A stretch of DNA of 64,000 bases from Vibrio hannami (GTDB taxonomy: Bacteria > Pseudomonadota > Gammaproteobacteria > Enterobacterales > Vibrionaceae), in the NCBI RefSeq assembly GCF_029589055.1, contig NZ_JARQZP010000007.1:1364001-1428000 (forward strand), in the 5' to 3' direction. The translations under genes and the position numbers were made by a program. This document shows, in pieces, positions 63,590-64,000 of the stretch. Each line of letters begins with the position of its first letter. Position 1 is the stretch's first letter. The notes beneath the pieces were generated by a model. That model saw only the letters and a list, made by a program, of their open reading frames with translations. It was not told the DNA's origin and did no database searches.

Positions 63590-64000
63590 ATGTTTTCAAA
63601 GTCGCCAAAGTTCCCCCTCCTTGGTTTTCTATCAATATTTCTCTCCTTCAACGCCGGTGCGTTTAGTACGTCCGTAGCGCTAATCGTAGACAATGATGGA
63701 ATATTTGGCACAGACGAAGATTACACTAGCGGCGTTGTTTTAGATTTAAGCTCCGATCTATCTTCAGAGTGGTTAGGAGCACAACGTTGGAGAATGCAGT
63801 TGGGTCAAAAGATTTGGACACCATCTAATCTGGATGCAACTACCCCCCAACCTAACGAACGCCCGTATGCAGGCCTTTTGTATGCGCAAGGCAGCATCAT
63901 CAACCGAACAGCAATCCGTTTACACGAATTCGGTCTGATGTTGGGCACAACAGGGCCTGATTCATATGCTGATCAGGGACAGAAATTTATTCATGGAATA
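63590..64000 (+). CDS. lpxR: lipid A deacylase LpxR family protein, N-terminal part (cut by window end)
   Basis: The frame is open from ATG 63590 to the last base (137 codons). It starts with a signal peptide (LLGFLSIFLSFNAGAFS), then the family signature LIVDNDGIFGTDEDYTSG and RPYAGLLYAQGS, both typical of LpxR (DUF2219) outer-membrane 3'-O-deacylases. The enzyme would remove the 3' acyl chain from lipid A at the cell surface. The conserved catalytic residues in the DNDxxxxTDxxYTSG region are visible; the rest of the barrel is outside the window. Confidence 0.88.
   Translation, partial: MFSKSPKFPLLGFLSIFLSFNAGAFSTSVALIVDNDGIFGTDEDYTSGVVLDLSSDLSSEWLGAQRWRMQLGQKIWTPSNLDATTPQPNERPYAGLLYAQGSIINRTAIRLHEFGLMLGTTGPDSYADQGQKFIHGI

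Noticed and set aside
63481..63711. Minus-strand frame opposite the lpxR start
   Set aside because: Antisense to a clear signal-peptide gene and overlaps the pflB terminator.

Overview
The window is ordinary chromosome of a marine gammaproteobacterium, almost certainly a Vibrio. Supporting blocks are pspCBA/pspF-sapABCDF, a torECA plus torR/torD trimethylamine N-oxide (TMAO) respiration system, cmoM-mukFEB, tfoY behind a c-di-GMP-I riboswitch, topA/yciN, aat-bpt-infA, clpA-clpS/cspD, a monomeric NADP isocitrate dehydrogenase beside rluE, and pflB beside a DUF3360 membrane protein. I see no rRNA, tRNA, insertion sequence, prophage or CRISPR array.

Layout. 1-843: 3' end of cardiolipin synthase. 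0.95-2.1 kb: metC. 2.25-10.2 kb: phage-shock genes and, divergently, pspF and the sap ABC transporter operon. 10.0-11.9 kb: a DUF2750 protein and Mn-dependent pyrophosphatase. 12.0-15.9 kb: torECA. 16.3-24.0 kb: a FetB-like permease, focA, small TIGR02647-type and YeeZ-like proteins, a stand-alone trpB paralogue, a periplasmic-sensor GGDEF protein and a sodium/solute symporter. 24.3-32.5 kb: mukBEF condensin operon with cmoM, and divergent elyC. 32.6-37.6 kb: torR, torD, purR, the riboswitch with tfoY, a VTT-domain protein and a DUF2007 protein. 37.6-44.9 kb: hydrolase, topA, yciN, aroA, aat, bpt. 44.9-51.9 kb: infA, clpA, clpS, cspD, icd, rluE. 52-58.5 kb: chemoreceptor, xthA, and a HisPJQM-like basic amino acid transporter. 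59.4-64 kb: DUF3360 protein, pflB and the 5' part of an lpxR-like gene.

Functional links. TorECA (membrane cytochrome feeding the periplasmic reductase), the chaperone TorD and the response regulator TorR form one anaerobic respiration system encoded at two loci about 17 kb apart. FocA and PflB belong to mixed-acid fermentation but are also separated, with the DUF3360 protein occupying the position that focA holds in enteric bacteria. PspF controls psp transcription from a sigma-54 promoter. C-di-GMP signalling appears twice, as a GGDEF protein and as the tfoY riboswitch.

The main caveat is sequence quality. At least twelve normally intact genes, several of them essential (topA, for example), carry one-base indels. 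Many of these are a homopolymer one base too short, and clpS and icd hold seven between them. The breaks are best read as assembly errors, so these genes are listed at full length with the break noted. I found no undescribed multi-gene system. The most unusual non-coding features are two CTGTAAC heptamer arrays in convergent gaps, a 12-bp palindrome made of two DnaA boxes, interspersed palindromic repeats, and an 845-base gene-free region with an orphan terminator and an FNR-like site.
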